Source: Halobacillus amylolyticus (lineage in GTDB: Bacteria > Bacillota > Bacilli > Bacillales > Halobacillaceae). From it: DNA of 64,000 nt. Shown one piece after another: positions 62,944-64,000 of this stretch. A program made the position numbers and the translations under genes. The DNA is taken from assembly GCF_022921115.1 (NCBI RefSeq), contig NZ_CP095075.1, positions 3,794,001 through 3,858,000 on the forward strand. Direction: 5' to 3'. A model generated the notes under the pieces. The model was given only the letters and a program-made list of their open reading frames with translations. It did not search any database and was not told where the DNA came from. How positions within the stretch are numbered: the first letter of the stretch is position 1; every line of letters begins with the position of its first letter.

Positions 62944-63010
62944 TTCCAGGATTGATTTTACTGGTGGGTTGTGCTACCTTTCAAGGTATGGAGAAATATA
63001 AATTGAGGAG

Positions 63011-63036
63011 GCCGCTTGCTCGAGTGAGCGGCTTTT
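63011..63036 (+). terminator. Terminator-like hairpin upstream of prfC
   Basis: GCCGCT...AGCGGC followed by TTTT. It ends some short transcript beginning after the SNF2 gene; no gene is recognised between. Confidence 0.6.
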
Positions 63037-63123
63037 GTATGGAGTGAAGAGGCCAATGTGATACGTAATATCCTGCCTATAATATGCTTGAGTTAAATAG
63101 ATTACGATTTGGAGGATATCACG

Positions 63124-64000
63124 ATGACGATACGAGATGAAATGAAAAAACGCCGCACGTTTGCAATTATTTCCCACCCGGATGCGGGGAAAACAACGAT
63201 AACAGAGAAGATGCTGTTATTTGGAAATTTAATTCGCTCAGCAGGAACAGTTAAAGGAAAGAAATCGGGTAAATTTGCCACCTCTGACTGGATGGAAATT
63301 GAGAAACAGCGTGGAATTTCTGTCACCTCTAGCGTAATGAATTTTCCTTATAAGGATTACCAAGTCAATATTTTAGATACACCAGGTCACGAAGATTTTA
63401 GTGAAGATACGTACAGAACATTAACAGCTGTAGACAGTGTTGTCATGGTCATTGATGCAACAAAAGGCATCGAGGCACAAACGCTTAAACTGTTCAAAGT
63501 ATGTAAAATGCGCGGTATTCCGATTTTCACTTTTATCAATAAAATGGACCGTGAAGGACGCGAACCTCTTGAATTAATGGAGGAAATCGAATCGACATTG
63601 AACATTGAGACCTACCCGATGACATGGCCGGCTGGAATGGGGAAGCGTTTCTTAGGTGTGTTTGATCGTCACAATGAGCAGTTTGTGCAGTACACTGGAA
63701 ACGAGGAAGAAACGTATATCCCTTATGACGAGCTTGAAAATCATAAGGAATTGACGGAAGATGCAACTTATCAAGAAGCAGAGGATGAAATGCTGCTAGT
63801 TGATGAGGCAGGAGATGGTTTTGACTTGGAGAAAGTGATGAAAGGGGATCAAACACCTGTCTTCTTCGGTAGTGCGCTTGCGCCATTTGGTGTAGAAACC
63901 TTTTTCAATACGTTTATAGACTTTGCCCCTGAACCGGCTCCGCGTCGTTCCACAGAAGGGATTGTTTCACCTGATCAAGAAGAGTTCTCCGGTTTTATTT
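63124..64000 (+). CDS. prfC: Peptide chain release factor 3, 5' part (runs off the window)
   Basis: GTPase that recycles RF1/RF2 after termination. The 292 residues present contain G1 SHPDAGKTT (about 18), G2 [10 protein letters not shown]3 DTPGHEDF and G4 NKMDRE, followed by RF3-specific [19 protein letters not shown] at 63124 has GGAGG upstream. The stop lies beyond 64000. Confidence 0.94.
   Translation, partial: MTIRDEMKKRRTFAIISHPDAGKTTITEKMLLFGNLIRSAGTVKGKKSGKFATSDWMEIEKQRGISVTSSVMNFPYKDYQVNILDTPGHEDFSEDTYRTLTAVDSVVMVIDATKGIEAQTLKLFKVCKMRGIPIFTFINKMDREGREPLELMEEIESTLNIETYPMTWPAGMGKRFLGVFDRHNEQFVQYTGNEEETYIPYDELENHKELTEDATYQEAEDEMLLVDEAGDGFDLEKVMKGDQTPVFFGSALAPFGVETFFNTFIDFAPEPAPRRSTEGIVSPDQEEFSGFI

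Noticed and set aside
62974..63057. Short plus-strand frame ending in GFCME before prfC
   Set aside because: It only translates a terminator hairpin.
1..64000. CRISPR arrays, tRNA or rRNA genes, prophage or transposase genes
   Set aside because: None were seen on either strand; no regularly spaced repeats, cloverleaf-type sequences or transposase motifs were noticed.

Overview
The window is chromosomal DNA from a Gram-positive, flagellated, endospore-former-type Bacillota of the family Bacillaceae. Acidic proteins and gene content suggest a moderately halophilic Halobacillus-like relative, but the genus is inference. The gene order tagV-yvyE / degS-degU-degV-comFA-comFC-yvyF-flgM-flgN-flgK-flgL-yviE-fliW-csrA-hag-fliD-fliS-fliT-hpf-secA-prfB-cccB-ftsEX-ctpB-minJ matches the Bacillus subtilis neighbourhood.

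Layout. 1-9.9 kb: cell-surface polysaccharide and teichoic acid genes (TagH-like ATPase, two GT4 glycosyltransferases, MurJ-like flippase, Wzy-like polymerase, TagA, TagO, and a Wzz/BY-kinase pair). 10-16.8 kb: a GlpQ-like phosphodiesterase, a YkvS protein, a cyclic-di-GMP-I riboswitch in front of a tiny SinI-like anti-repressor gene, a TcaA-like zinc-ribbon membrane protein, an amino acid permease, an LCP ligase and YvyE. 16.9-22.1 kb: degSU, degV, comFA, comFC. 22.1-37.7 kb: the late flagellar block with sigma-D promoters, ending in hpf, which has overlapping sigma-B and sigma-H promoters. 38-48.5 kb: secA, prfB (programmed frameshift), galU, cccB, ftsEX, an M23 hydrolase and a DacF-type carboxypeptidase. 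48.5-64 kb: a helical protein, a nitronate monooxygenase, a DUF421 remnant, ctpB, minJ, a Fur-box siderophore ATPase, a PAS-GGDEF gene, a HAD dehalogenase, a CtaA-like protein, a SNF2 helicase and the start of prfC.

The most striking region is the flagellin gene. It is broken into three exons by two short group I introns (282 and 365 nt) that share a catalytic core and lie at highly conserved coding sites. Exact removal restores one 533-aa flagellin. A free-standing PD-(D/E)XK-type endonuclease candidate with about 74-aa repeats, preceded by a LexA-like box, sits immediately downstream. Together they look like a mobile module parked in hag. A sulfonate/nitrate-type ABC operon separates hag from fliD, where flaG is expected.

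A second notable circuit is the c-di-GMP riboswitch directly before a SinI-like gene, which would link the second messenger to the motility/biofilm switch at the RNA level.

Caution on sequence quality: ftsE/ftsX, minJ and the PAS-GGDEF gene are each disrupted at five-base homopolymers. Four G5 runs would need one more G and one T5 run one fewer T. Restoring them gives lengths very close or equal to B. subtilis FtsE, FtsX and MinJ. These are probably sequencing errors or recent slippage, not real fusions.
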